Source: Luteolibacter luteus
GTDB lineage: Bacteria > Verrucomicrobiota > Verrucomicrobiia > Verrucomicrobiales > Akkermansiaceae
Direction: 5' to 3'
Assembly (NCBI RefSeq): GCF_012913485.1
Contig: NZ_CP051774.1
Coordinates: 6,200,001-6,264,000, forward strand
DNA: 64,000 bases
Each line of letters starts with the position of its first letter. The first letter of the stretch is position 1. Of the stretch, positions 32,186-40,494 are shown one piece after another. Below the pieces are notes generated by a model. It made no database searches and was not told the origin of the DNA. It saw only the letters and a list, made by a program, of their open reading frames with translations. The position numbers and the translations under genes were made by a program.

Positions 32186-34853
32186 TGTCGTCGTCGTTGA
32201 TTTCGTTCGGCGCTGTTTCCTGCTTCGGCGTATCCTTGGCAAGCACGATGCGGAAGCCGGAGAGAATATCCCGGAACTCCATGCCGCGGACTTCCTTCGG
32301 CTGCGGGTTCCGGTAGCCGGTGTAAAGGTTCGCCTTCAGGTAGGTGTTCCAGGCCCCGCCGCGCAGCACGCCGTAGCGGGTCAGCGAGATGCTACTATAG
32401 TCATCGGAGACCCATTCGTTCACGTTCCCGGCCAGATCGTAGAGACCCAGCTTGTTCGGCGCGAAATTCCCCACCGGCGCAGTCGCCTCGAAGCCATCGT
32501 CATAGCCCGCGATGATGCGATCCGAGGAAATCCCCGGCATCTTCGTGGCCGCGCTATCCGCGAAGTTTCCGACCTTGTCCGGCAGCTGCGGCGGCGGCCA
32601 CTCGATGCCCCAGGGGAAGACCTTCTCGATCTGCTGCTCGCGCTTCGCGGGCGAGGCATCCGGATCCTCGATCGTCCCGGCCAGCAGGCTCCACTCCAGG
32701 TCGGTCGGCAGGCGATAAACGTGCACGCTGCTGATGCGCTCCTGCTTGATCTCGCGGGCGGTGAGCCATTTGCAAAAGCGCTCCGCATCCTCGCGGGAAA
32801 CGTTCACCACCGGATGTTCCGGCCCTTGGATCAGGCCTTCCGGGGGATAGCGCACCGCATGCGACTCGGGGTCGGCCAGGTAGGCATCATAGTCCTTCAC
32901 CCGGGTCTCCCAGATGCAGGCCATGAACTCGCGGTCCACCGGCACGAAGCGCATGCCCAGGCCGTTCTCCCAAGGGCGGTCCATCACCACGCTGTTGTTC
33001 AGCTCCAGCTTCAGCTTCAGCGGAAGGATCTGTCCGGGTGACAGCGTGACCTCCTCTGTCAGCGGCTTGTAGCCTTCCAGCACCACCAGCAGCTCGGTTT
33101 TCCCCGGCTTCAGCGAGCCGATGGTCAGCATGCCATTGGTCTTCCCGGCGGAGTTGTTGAAGGTCGAGTCGGAGGCCTTCACGAAGATCTCCGCGCCTGC
33201 CGGCTCCGTATCCAGATGGATCGTCGCGAAATCAATGGTCTGCACCCAGCAGCGGAAGGGGCGCATGCCTTGCTGCTTCGCGCGCTCGCTCATGCCGGGA
33301 TGGTTGAAGCCCTCGTCCATCAGGGGCACTACATCGTACTGGTCCGTCAGGTAGCCTCCCTCGATCCCCTTTGTGGCGAGCCAGTAGCAGAAGGCCTGCG
33401 CCTCGCCCTTGCTGGTGAGCGCGATCTTCCGTTTGACGTTGTTAGGCTCGTCGACCTCGACGAACTCCGCGACATCGGCCGGCGGCTGTTTCTCCGCGCG
33501 ATACTTCTCCCACTCCTCCGCGCCGACATACCTGTCGCTCTCATGGCCCTTCTCCAGTGGCCGGTAGCGTTGTCCCAGGTGGTCCTGCCACATGAGCGCG
33601 GGCAGCGGCGGGGCGTCCACCTTCAGCTCCACGTTCTTGATCTCCGTCTCCGTGGCGGCGGACTCCGGTACCACGAAGCTGAGATACTCGGTGCGGAAGC
33701 CTTCCTTCTCGATCCGGAAAGTCACTGGCTTCCCGACCGGCACATTGAGTGCCTCGGTGGGTGTATCGGAAGGCGACAAGCGGCCGGACTCATCGTAGAC
33801 CTTCGCGCCCGGCGAGTTGGTGAGGATCTTGATGGAGCCCCATTCCTCCTTCGCGGGTCCGGGGTTCTGCTGTTTCTGCGGGATGCCCTGCGGGCCGAAG
33901 TTATCCATCAGCGCATTCCACGCGCTGCCCTTGAAAGATTCCCATGCGCCGAAGACCAGCACCGCGCTGGTGAGAAGCGTGGCGATCAGGGCGCCCACCG
34001 GACGGCGGCGGCGGCGGCGCTTGCCCTCCTGCAGCCAGCGCAAGGCATCGGCAAGATCGCCCGCGCTGGAGATGCGGCGCTTCGAAAGCTGCGGCTCGCA
34101 GATATCACAGATGATCTGGTTCAGCGCCTGCCAGCGTTTCCGCTCCGGGCCGGTCGGCAGGTCATCCGGCAGCTCCGGGAAGTCCATGCGGTCCTTTCCG
34201 CTGGCGATCTCGTAGAGCACCTTTCCGAGGCTATACACGTCCGCCTGGGCGGATCCCGGGCCTTCCGGCGGGACGAAGCCTTCCGTGCCGACGAAGGTCC
34301 GCTGCCCGCGTGCGGCCACCAGGCCGATGTCCGCGAGCTTCGCCTTCCCCGCCACGAAGATGACGTTCGCCGGCTTCACGTCGCGGTGAGCCAGGCCATT
34401 GTCATGGAGGTGGCGGAGGGCCTCGGCGAGACGCACGCCCACATCGATGCAGAAGTCCGTCTCCAGCCGCTGGCCGGGCGTGCGCTTGAAATCGCTGCGC
34501 AGGGTGCGTGCCTCGTATTCGATGGGATTGATATCCCGCCCGGCGATCACGTCGTCGCCGAGCTCCATCACATAGTAGTAGAAGGAGACCTGGTCCGGGC
34601 TGCGGCCGACGTGGAGGATATTTACCATCCCCGGGTGATCCCGGGAAATCGGCTCGAACTTGAGGATGCCCTCGAACTCGCGCTCGAAGCTCCGCTCGTC
34701 ATCGAAGTCTTCCCGGTAGACCACCTTCACGGCACGCAAGGCGCCGGTGACGCCGCGTGCCATCCACACTTCGCCATAGGCGCCGCCGCCCACTTTCCGC
34801 AGGACCTCATGGTCAGGTATGACCGGATCCGGGCGCGGACTACTCGTCGACAT
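32178..34853 (-). CDS. Transmembrane Ser/Thr protein kinase with PEGA-like and FGE-like domains
   Basis: 891 residues. Cytosolic kinase domain at 14-275: P-loop VGGGAYGEVW, Lys in AVKVVY, catalytic HRDVKPANV. The DFG metal motif reads ADIGLV, that is DIG. A basic stretch (KRRRRRRP) and one membrane helix (VGALIATLLTSAVLVFGAW) follow near 290. Outside are two PEGA-like beta modules (GSIKILTNSPGAKVYDESG; IHLDTEPAGAEIFVKASDS) and a C-terminal FGE/SUMF1-like domain (PWENGLGMRFVPVD, YRLPTDLEWSLLAG, GLYDLAGNVNEWVSDD, GVLRGGAW). The FGE cysteines are absent, so it is likely a sensor or binding module. Its start overlaps the sigma-factor gene by 14 bases and its end overlaps the OsmC gene. Confidence 0.93.
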   Translation of the reverse strand: MSTSSPRPDPVIPDHEVLRKVGGGAYGEVWMARGVTGALRAVKVVYREDFDDERSFEREFEGILKFEPISRDHPGMVNILHVGRSPDQVSFYYYVMELGDDVIAGRDINPIEYEARTLRSDFKRTPGQRLETDFCIDVGVRLAEALRHLHDNGLAHRDVKPANVIFVAGKAKLADIGLVAARGQRTFVGTEGFVPPEGPGSAQADVYSLGKVLYEIASGKDRMDFPELPDDLPTGPERKRWQALNQIICDICEPQLSKRRISSAGDLADALRWLQEGKRRRRRRPVGALIATLLTSAVLVFGAWESFKGSAWNALMDNFGPQGIPQKQQNPGPAKEEWGSIKILTNSPGAKVYDESGRLSPSDTPTEALNVPVGKPVTFRIEKEGFRTEYLSFVVPESAATETEIKNVELKVDAPPLPALMWQDHLGQRYRPLEKGHESDRYVGAEEWEKYRAEKQPPADVAEFVEVDEPNNVKRKIALTSKGEAQAFCYWLATKGIEGGYLTDQYDVVPLMDEGFNHPGMSERAKQQGMRPFRCWVQTIDFATIHLDTEPAGAEIFVKASDSTFNNSAGKTNGMLTIGSLKPGKTELLVVLEGYKPLTEEVTLSPGQILPLKLKLELNNSVVMDRPWENGLGMRFVPVDREFMACIWETRVKDYDAYLADPESHAVRYPPEGLIQGPEHPVVNVSREDAERFCKWLTAREIKQERISSVHVYRLPTDLEWSLLAGTIEDPDASPAKREQQIEKVFPWGIEWPPPQLPDKVGNFADSAATKMPGISSDRIIAGYDDGFEATAPVGNFAPNKLGLYDLAGNVNEWVSDDYSSISLTRYGVLRGGAWNTYLKANLYTGYRNPQPKEVRGMEFRDILSGFRIVLAKDTPKQETAPNEINDDDNG

Positions 34854-35502
34854 CCTCCTCCAAGCGGGCGAGTTCCTTTTTCAATACGGCACCCACGCGG
34901 TGCTTCGCCAGATACACCTGTGCCATGCTTACGTTCAGCTGATCCTGCACCTTCTTGGCATCCCACTGGCGGACCACGTAGCAATCGAAAATCTGATACT
35001 GCTTGGGAGAGACCTGAGCCTTCACACGGGCTAAAGCGGCGTCGGCGACATTCTTTTTCCATTCCACATCCCAGAGGCGGGCCAGCAGGTCGCCCTTCGG
35101 GTCCTCGAAGCGATCGATCACCGCGGTCTTGCGGTCATCCTCCCATTCGCCGCCGGTCATGGCAGTGTCCTTCTTCCGCTTGCGGAACTGGTCGTTGATC
35201 CGCCAGCGGGTCATGTTCATGAGCCATGTTTTGAAGGAGCCTTGCTCGGGATCGTAAAGCTTCTTTTTGCTCTGCTTGGCGATGGAAAGGACGGTCTCCT
35301 GCACGCAATCGTGCGCCTCGTCCGGACGCAGTCCGGCCTTGATGGCCACGGCGTAAATCAGGCGCCAGTAGGTCTGATAGAATTCATCCCAGGTCTTCTG
35401 GTCCTCCCAATTGTCCAGCCGTGCGATAAGGCTCTTGCGGGTCTTTTCGTAGGCTGCTGCGAGCACCTGATCGCGCTCCTTGTCGTACTCTTGGTCGGAC
35501 AT
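34840..35502 (-). CDS. ECF RNA polymerase sigma factor linked to a Ser/Thr kinase
   Basis: 220 residues. Region 2 spans about residues 30-105 (WRLIYAVAIKAGLRPDEAHD, CVQETVLSI, GSFKTWLMNMTRWRINDQFR). Region 4 is near the end (VSPKQYQIFDCYVVRQWDAK, VQDQLNVSMAQVYLAKHRVG). No anti-sigma gene follows; instead the overlapping downstream gene is a transmembrane kinase, an arrangement known for some kinase-associated ECF groups in Planctomycetes, where phosphorylation rather than sequestration is thought to control the sigma factor. The ATG at 35502 has a strong GGGGGAG ribosome-binding site, rare in this window. Confidence 0.92.
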   Translation of the reverse strand: MSDQEYDKERDQVLAAAYEKTRKSLIARLDNWEDQKTWDEFYQTYWRLIYAVAIKAGLRPDEAHDCVQETVLSIAKQSKKKLYDPEQGSFKTWLMNMTRWRINDQFRKRKKDTAMTGGEWEDDRKTAVIDRFEDPKGDLLARLWDVEWKKNVADAALARVKAQVSPKQYQIFDCYVVRQWDAKKVQDQLNVSMAQVYLAKHRVGAVLKKELARLEEDVDE

Positions 35503-35726
35503 CGGCTCCCCCTTACCATACCCGTGCAAGGGTGTCTTTCACGGAGTTTTGCAAGTCCCGTGGTTCCAACGAAAAAAATTTACGAGGTCGAGATATTTAA
35601 GAAAAGCGAACTAACAAGGTTCGCATTTACAACGAGCGTTTCTGCGGCATAGCCTCTGCTGCTGTTTGTTACTTTCTCCCTTCCGGAAATCCCCCTTCCC
35701 GGAACACCCACGGAGCAGGTCCCCCC
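35503..35726. promoter_or_regulatory. AT-rich divergent promoter region of sigma/kinase and coiled-coil operons
   Basis: 224 bases between divergent starts. The centre (about 35565-35665) is AT-rich, with AAAAAAATTTACG and ATATTTAAGAAAAG, against a GC-rich background. I cannot assign -35/-10 boxes with confidence, but both operons must start here, so shared control is likely. Confidence 0.45.
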
Positions 35727-36320
35727 ATGCCCAGCCCCCCCGAAACCAATCCCTCACGCCAAGTCGAGAGGATCCGAGAGATCCTTGTCGGTCGACAGAT
35801 GGAGAGCGTGGAACGTCGCCTGGAGCGGCTTGAGGCGAATTTGCGCCCATTGCCCACGGTTGCGAACGAAGACGTGTTTGAAATCCGCTTGGCGAACTTC
35901 GAGCAACGCCATGACCTGAAGCTTCAAGAGCTCCGGGATGAGATCGATGTCGAGCGCGCGCGCCGGGTCGAGGAGACCCATCGTCTGGCCACCCAGATCC
36001 AAGCCGCCGCGCGGAACCGCTCCGACAATGGCGTGGAAGCGCAGGCCGTGCTGGAACAGCGGATCACGCTGTGGCTGGAGCACTGGAATACCGGCTTCCG
36101 CCAGCACCTGCAGGAGCGCGAGCAATACCTCATCGGCGAGCTCCGCGGGGAACTCGAGAAGACCCGCGCCTGGGTCCGCGAGAAACTGGAGGGCAAGGAT
36201 CAGGAGGGCTCGCTGCAAAAGCGGCTCCAAGCGTCCTTCGCCCAACTGGCCGAGGCTGCCCGCGCGATCGCCGATGCGGCTGAACTTCACATCGGAAAAC
36301 CCACGGGAGGTGCCGCATGA
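35727..36320 (+). CDS. Coiled-coil protein, coupled to the next gene
   Basis: 197 residues with no signal peptide. Heptad-rich helices run through most of it: MESVERRLERLEANL, FEQRHDLKLQELRDEIDVER, GELRGELEKTRAWVREKLEG and LQKRLQASFAQLAEAARAIA. Charged and rich in Glu, Arg and Gln, it is probably a cytosolic oligomeric scaffold. The stop overlaps the start of the next gene by 4 bases (ATGA), so the two are probably made in fixed ratio. No named family recognised. Confidence 0.75.
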   Translation: MPSPPETNPSRQVERIREILVGRQMESVERRLERLEANLRPLPTVANEDVFEIRLANFEQRHDLKLQELRDEIDVERARRVEETHRLATQIQAAARNRSDNGVEAQAVLEQRITLWLEHWNTGFRQHLQEREQYLIGELRGELEKTRAWVREKLEGKDQEGSLQKRLQASFAQLAEAARAIADAAELHIGKPTGGAA

Positions 36321-37213
36321 CCAGCATACTTCCCCCCCTGCCCCTTCCCTTTCCGCCCTCGCTGATGCAGTCCGAGGAAAGCTCCATCCCGGTGGGAAAT
36401 CTCCCCGTCTCCGGTGGCACGACGCCAGCGCGGGAGCAGCGGCCCTTCTCGCTGCCACCGCTGGGAAGCTACGCACCGCTGCCCAAGCGGGAGGCTCATC
36501 ATCCCGAGCGCAAGCCATCCCATCCTCCGGGAGCACCGAAGCCGCCCGCCACGCCGGAGCAGCCGGACTTCACCGATGCCGATCTGGCCGCGGCGATCCT
36601 GCCGCTGGTGCCTGCCGGGCTTTCCTCGACGGGCTTTCAGGATGATCCGGCCTTCGAAGCGATCCTCCGTGCGACCTTCCGCCGCGCGCTGGCCGAGCAT
36701 CAATCCGGGCCCTTCCAGGATCCGGACTTCGCGCACCGCATGCTGTGGCGTTTCCAGGCGCTTTTCAGCAGCCGCAGCTATGAGGAGGTGCTGGCTGACA
36801 AGATCCGCCGCTTCCACGTGGAGGAGGTGTATCTCTTGGATCGCGATCGCCTTTCGCTGGTCTCCTATGCCAGTACGGACCCCGTGCGGCACGCCCATGC
36901 TCGGAAGGTGGGCTCCTTCGCCCGCCAGCTGGCGCTGCGTGTGAAGGATGAGAGCGGCGTCCTGCAGATCGGGTTCGAACTCGGGGAAGGCCGCCGCACC
37001 GTGGTGCGCCCGGGCCACTTCTGCTACCTCGTGGCAGTGGTCCGCGGGGAGATCAATGATCTGGTAAAGGCCGACCTCGATTTCGCGCTGCGCCGGATCG
37101 AGAGCCGCTACCGCAGCCCCTTCGTGCAGGGCCAGCCGCTCCTGAAGGAGCTGCAGCCGGTGCTGGAAGAGTGCCTGCTGATCCACTCGCCGGCCGCGCC
37201 CGCGGGAAATTGA
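36317..37213 (+). CDS. Unknown protein with proline-rich N-terminus and possible roadblock/OmpA-associated domain
   Basis: 298 residues. Residues 1-85 are Pro-rich and probably disordered. A helical part follows (DLAAAILPLVPAGLSS, FEAILRATFRRALAEH). The C-terminal 140 residues are alpha/beta: VEEVYLLDRDRLSLVSYAS, KVGSFARQLALRVKDE, YLVAVVRGEINDL, GQPLLKELQPVLEECLL. This order recalls the domain found ahead of, or with, OmpA-like domains in cyanobacterial proteins (vLLxRxxgxLlxhxs ... vxAVIxGxxp ... QPxLExCL). I judge that from memory. No OmpA domain is present here. It is translationally coupled to the coiled-coil gene and divergent from the sigma/kinase operon, which suggests a shared signalling role. 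Confidence 0.7.
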   Translation: MTSILPPLPLPFPPSLMQSEESSIPVGNLPVSGGTTPAREQRPFSLPPLGSYAPLPKREAHHPERKPSHPPGAPKPPATPEQPDFTDADLAAAILPLVPAGLSSTGFQDDPAFEAILRATFRRALAEHQSGPFQDPDFAHRMLWRFQALFSSRSYEEVLADKIRRFHVEEVYLLDRDRLSLVSYASTDPVRHAHARKVGSFARQLALRVKDESGVLQIGFELGEGRRTVVRPGHFCYLVAVVRGEINDLVKADLDFALRRIESRYRSPFVQGQPLLKELQPVLEECLLIHSPAAPAGN

Positions 37214-37337
37214 AATAGGTCCGGTGACCATCACGGGATCCGTCCTGCGCCTTCCGCCTCCCGTATTCCGCCTTGCAACTCTGGTACTCATCCCTTGACC
37301 GTAAGGTCGCTGATCCCTACGCATCCCCCCACAACAC

Positions 37338-38537
37338 ATGGGATTTGAAACTCTAGGCCTCTCCGAAGCCGTCCTCGAAGCCGTCACGGAGTCGGGCTAT
37401 GACAACCCGACGCCGATCCAGGCACAGGCGATTCCCCTGATCCTCGAAGGTCGGGATGTAATCGGCGCCTCGCAGACCGGCACGGGGAAGACCGCGGCCT
37501 TCGCGCTGCCCTCGCTCAGCAAGCTGAAGCCGATCGGCAAGCCGCAGATCCTGGTCCTGGAGCCAACCCGCGAGCTCGCCCACCAGGTGGCGGAGCAATT
37601 CGAGAAATACGGCAAGCACACGGGCCTGAAGGTCGCGCTGCTCTATGGCGGCGTGGGCTACGGCGAGCAATCGAAGGCTCTCCAGCAAGGTGCCGACGTC
37701 GTGGTGGCCACGCCCGGACGTCTCGTGGACCATTTCTACCGCGCCACCATGCGCTTCAACGAGGTGCAGATCCTGATCCTCGATGAAGTGGACCGCATGC
37801 TGGACATGGGCTTCCTGCCGCAGGTGCGGAAGATCGTGAATCTCTGCCCGTGGGAAGGACGCCAGACGCTGTTCTTCTCCGCCACCATGCCGCCGGCGAT
37901 CCAGACCTTCGCCCAGTGGTGTCTGACGAATCCGGTGAGCGTGGAGATCGCCCGCCGCGCCGTGGCTTCCACGGTGACGCACGCTTTCTATCCGGTCTCC
38001 ATGGACCAGCGCGATGAGCTGCTGCTGGCCCTGCTGGAGCAGACCGACTATCACTCGGTGATGATCTTCACCCGCACCCGCAAGGAGGCGGACCAAGTCT
38101 GCGAGCTGATCAAGCGCGAGGGCAAGCAGCCGAAGGTGGCCGCGATGCACTCCGACATCAGCCAGGTGGACCGCATGAAGGCGCTCGCCGGCTTCAAGAG
38201 CGGTGACTACGAGGTGCTGGTGGCAACGGACGTGGCCGCGCGCGGCATCGACATCTCCGGCGTCTCCCACGTGATCAACTACCGCGTCCCGGAAAATGCC
38301 GAGGACTACGTGCACCGCATCGGTCGTACCGGTCGTGCCGAAGCCGAGGGCGATGCCTTCACGCTGCTCACCGCGGATGAGCTGGAGTATGCGAAGTCGG
38401 TGGAAGTCTTCATCGACAAGAAGATCGATCGCAAGAAGCTGGAGAACTTCGACTACATCTACACCGCGCTGCTCGACGATTCCCCGTCGAAGCCGATCCG
38501 CAAGAAGCCGATGGGCGGCAAGAAGAAGCGGAGGTAG
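37338..38537 (+). CDS. DEAD-box ATP-dependent RNA helicase
   Basis: 399 residues, the minimal two-RecA-domain helicase. Q motif (FETLGLSEAVLEAV, TPIQAQAIP), motif I ASQTGTGKT, Ia PTRELA, II DEVD (ILDEVDRMLDMGF), III SAT, IV IFTRTRKEAD, V ATDVAARGID and VI HRIGRTGRAE. Motif II has Val where the family has Ala, otherwise canonical. A short basic tail ends in GGKKKRR. Likely in RNA remodelling, for example cold response or ribosome assembly; RhlE/CshA-like by sequence style. Confidence 0.95.
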   Translation: MGFETLGLSEAVLEAVTESGYDNPTPIQAQAIPLILEGRDVIGASQTGTGKTAAFALPSLSKLKPIGKPQILVLEPTRELAHQVAEQFEKYGKHTGLKVALLYGGVGYGEQSKALQQGADVVVATPGRLVDHFYRATMRFNEVQILILDEVDRMLDMGFLPQVRKIVNLCPWEGRQTLFFSATMPPAIQTFAQWCLTNPVSVEIARRAVASTVTHAFYPVSMDQRDELLLALLEQTDYHSVMIFTRTRKEADQVCELIKREGKQPKVAAMHSDISQVDRMKALAGFKSGDYEVLVATDVAARGIDISGVSHVINYRVPENAEDYVHRIGRTGRAEAEGDAFTLLTADELEYAKSVEVFIDKKIDRKKLENFDYIYTALLDDSPSKPIRKKPMGGKKKRR

Positions 38538-38555
38538 TTCTAACACCTCCCTGCC

Positions 38556-38876
38556 GTGATCTTATTCCGGGACAAGGATTTCGAGGATGCGCTCGCGAGT
38601 CCCGATGCCTTGGAGAAGCGTCTGGTGGACTTGAGAAAGCAGCGGAAGCTCGCCTACGGGACATGCATCCTGCTGATGGTGTCCCTCTTCATCATGGCAT
38701 TCGCATGGCTGGCGATCATCGGTCGCACGGGCGGGAAACAGCCGCCTTTCTCGCCGGTGTTACCCCTATTGCTCGTGGTGATGATCCAGCAGATGGCTTC
38801 GGCGCTCTCGGCCCAGAGTGATATCCGGGCTTTGATGACGTTCCGGAAACTGTCCGGTCAGCAGGCACGGGACTAA
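38556..38876 (+). CDS. Small two-helix membrane protein (tandem copy 1)
   Basis: 106 residues from a GTG start 18 bases after the helicase stop. N-terminal amphipathic part (FEDALASPDALEKRLVDLRK) then two membrane helices (ACILLMVSLF-type near 35 and VLPLLLVVMIQQMASAL near 70), ending SDIRALMTFRKLSGQ. The next gene has the same plan, so they are tandem paralogues. Function unknown. Confidence 0.65.
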   Translation: MILFRDKDFEDALASPDALEKRLVDLRKQRKLAYGTCILLMVSLFIMAFAWLAIIGRTGGKQPPFSPVLPLLLVVMIQQMASALSAQSDIRALMTFRKLSGQQARD

Positions 38877-38890
38877 GGATCTCCCCTGCC

Positions 38891-39199
38891 ATGTTCCAAG
38901 CCAAGGACGAGAAGTTCACCGCCGAGCTGCGGAATCCGGATTCGGTCGAGCGCCGGTTGAGGCGGCTGGCCTCGATACGAGCGATCTTCACCTTCGGTGC
39001 CTCGGGCATGAGCCTGATCTTGTTCATCCTGTTCTTCAGCGGGCTGCTGGTTGATCCGGCAACCAGCAGCACTGCTTTGGTGGGCTTCACGATGATGATC
39101 TTCATCGCGCTGGGGCAGATGGTTTATGCCGGGCTCGCTCATTCCGAGATCCGCACGATCCTTGCCTTCAAAACATTGATGGAGTCGAAGGAACCATGA
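38891..39199 (+). CDS. Small two-helix membrane protein (tandem copy 2)
   Basis: 102 residues. Pattern matches the preceding protein: FTAELRNPDSVERRLRRLAS against FEDALASPDALEKRLVDLRK, two hydrophobic helices, and the end HSEIRTILAFKTLMES against QSDIRALMTFRKLSGQ. Separated from it by 14 bases. Function unknown; the soluble segments probably face the cytosol. Confidence 0.68.
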   Translation: MFQAKDEKFTAELRNPDSVERRLRRLASIRAIFTFGASGMSLILFILFFSGLLVDPATSSTALVGFTMMIFIALGQMVYAGLAHSEIRTILAFKTLMESKEP

Positions 39200-39259
39200 T
39201 CGGGCTGAGCGGCGGAAAACCGGCGTTGCCTACCGCTTGAAAACCGGCAATATTCATCC

Positions 39260-39478
39260 ATGGCGGTAGCGCTTGATCTCAAAGGGATGAGCACGACGGA
39301 GAAGCTCCGGCTGATGGAAGATCTCTGGCAGGATCTGTCGGCGAAAGAAGAGGAGCTGGCTTCCCCTTCATGGCATGGCGAAGTTCTCACAGAACGGGAG
39401 AGGTTGACCGACTCCGGTGAAGAGAAGTTCATCAGCTGGGAAGCCGCCAAGAAGCAGCTTCGTGACGAATTGCCGTGA
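39260..39478 (+). CDS. Addiction-module antitoxin (TIGR02574-like)
   Basis: 72 residues with the pattern of small addiction-module proteins: LKGMSTTEKLRLMEDLWQDL, then SPSWHGEVLTERERL and SWEAAKKQLRDELP. Such proteins neutralise RelE/ParE toxins through the C-terminal helix. The stop overlaps the toxin start by 4 bases. No DNA-binding fold is evident. Confidence 0.85.
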   Translation: MAVALDLKGMSTTEKLRLMEDLWQDLSAKEEELASPSWHGEVLTERERLTDSGEEKFISWEAAKKQLRDELP

Positions 39479-39786
39479 GGATTTCGATCCAGCCCTCCGC
39501 ACTCCGCGATTTGAGGGAGGGGTTTGACTTTTACGAACAGACCGAGGCGGGTCTAGGCGACTACTTCCTTGATTCGCTTTCTTCCGATATTGAATCGCTC
39601 CGGCTTTACGCGGGAATCCACTCGGTTCACTTTGGCCGTTTTCACCGGCTTTTATCGAAACGCTTTCCTTATGCGGTCTACTATCAGGTTGAGAATGACG
39701 AGATCTTGATCCGCGCCATTTTGGATTTGCGCCGTGATCCCCGCTGGATCGTCCGCAAACTCAAGGGCCTACCCCTTTCCTCATGA
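39475..39786 (+). CDS. RelE/ParE family toxin
   Basis: 103 residues from a GTG start that overlaps the antitoxin stop. ParE/RelE-type fold: SIQPSALRDLREGFDFYEQT, RFHRLLSKRFPYAVYYQVEN, ILIRAILDLRRDPRWI. The Arg/Lys-rich strands match the group that acts on mRNA or gyrase; which one cannot be told. The stop overlaps the ATG of ruvC by 4 bases (ATGA), so the pair is wired into the same transcript and translated just before ruvC. Confidence 0.85.
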   Translation: MRISIQPSALRDLREGFDFYEQTEAGLGDYFLDSLSSDIESLRLYAGIHSVHFGRFHRLLSKRFPYAVYYQVENDEILIRAILDLRRDPRWIVRKLKGLPLSS

Positions 39787-40286
39787 GAGTCCTCGCCATT
39801 GATCCTGCCATCCGCAATACCGGCTATGCCGTGGTGGAGGGTGCGGGCCGTGAGGCGAAGGCCCTGGCCTATGATGTGATTTCGATCCCGGATCGCTTGC
39901 CGCAATCCGCCGCGCTGGCTGCAGTGCGGATGCACCTGCACCACATCATCGAGCAGCACCAGCCGGATGAAGTGGCGGTGGAAGGGATCATCTATGTGCA
40001 GTCGCACCGCACCGCGATCTCGATGGGTGCCGCGCGTGCCGCCGCTCTCATCGCCGCGGCCGATGCCGGGCTCTGCGTGTATGAATACGCGCCGATGAAG
40101 GTGAAGATGGCTGTCGTCGGAAAAGGCAAGGCGGACAAGCAGCAGGTGGCCTTCATGGTGCGCGCGCTGTTAGGCCTGGCCGAAACGCCACCGCATGATG
40201 CCGCGGATGCCCTGGCGATCGGGCTGGCGCATTTGCAGGCCTCCGATCCGCTGAAGGCGAAGGTGCTGGAGAGACGGCAGGTCTAG
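39783..40286 (+). CDS. ruvC: Crossover junction endodeoxyribonuclease RuvC
   Basis: Resolves Holliday junctions with RuvAB. 167 residues, normal length. Catalytic acids: Asp7 (AIDPAIRNTGYAV), Glu67 (VAVEGIIY), and Asp139/Asp142 (HDAADALAIGLAHL). The GKADKQQV motif is present. In motif I the usual DPG is DPA. Translation is coupled to the upstream toxin-antitoxin pair. No ruvA or ruvB is adjacent. Confidence 0.95.
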   Translation: MRVLAIDPAIRNTGYAVVEGAGREAKALAYDVISIPDRLPQSAALAAVRMHLHHIIEQHQPDEVAVEGIIYVQSHRTAISMGAARAAALIAAADAGLCVYEYAPMKVKMAVVGKGKADKQQVAFMVRALLGLAETPPHDAADALAIGLAHLQASDPLKAKVLERRQV

Positions 40287-40494
40287 GGATGGAGTCCGGC
40301 CTTGGCCGAATCATATCAAATCCATCTCTTGTTACAAAATTGCCCCAGACCGCAAAAGGGGAGAAATCAGCCATTTGACGGGGAAATCACCGGCAATTAC
40401 CCATAACTTCTCCACGACCCGGCTCGACATCGGACTTGATATTCCATATTTCCGGAGCAGTTTGCCGCCCGGCATCCACCCACCCCTTCCATTC

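Noticed and set aside
33216..35198. 660-codon plus-strand frame opposite kinase and sigma genes
   Set aside because: Crosses two real genes on the other strand and has no signature of its own.
37790..37800. DEVD in motif II of the helicase as a sign of inactivity
   Set aside because: Only the Ala of DEAD is changed. The catalytic Asp-Glu and all other motifs are present, and such variants are usually active.
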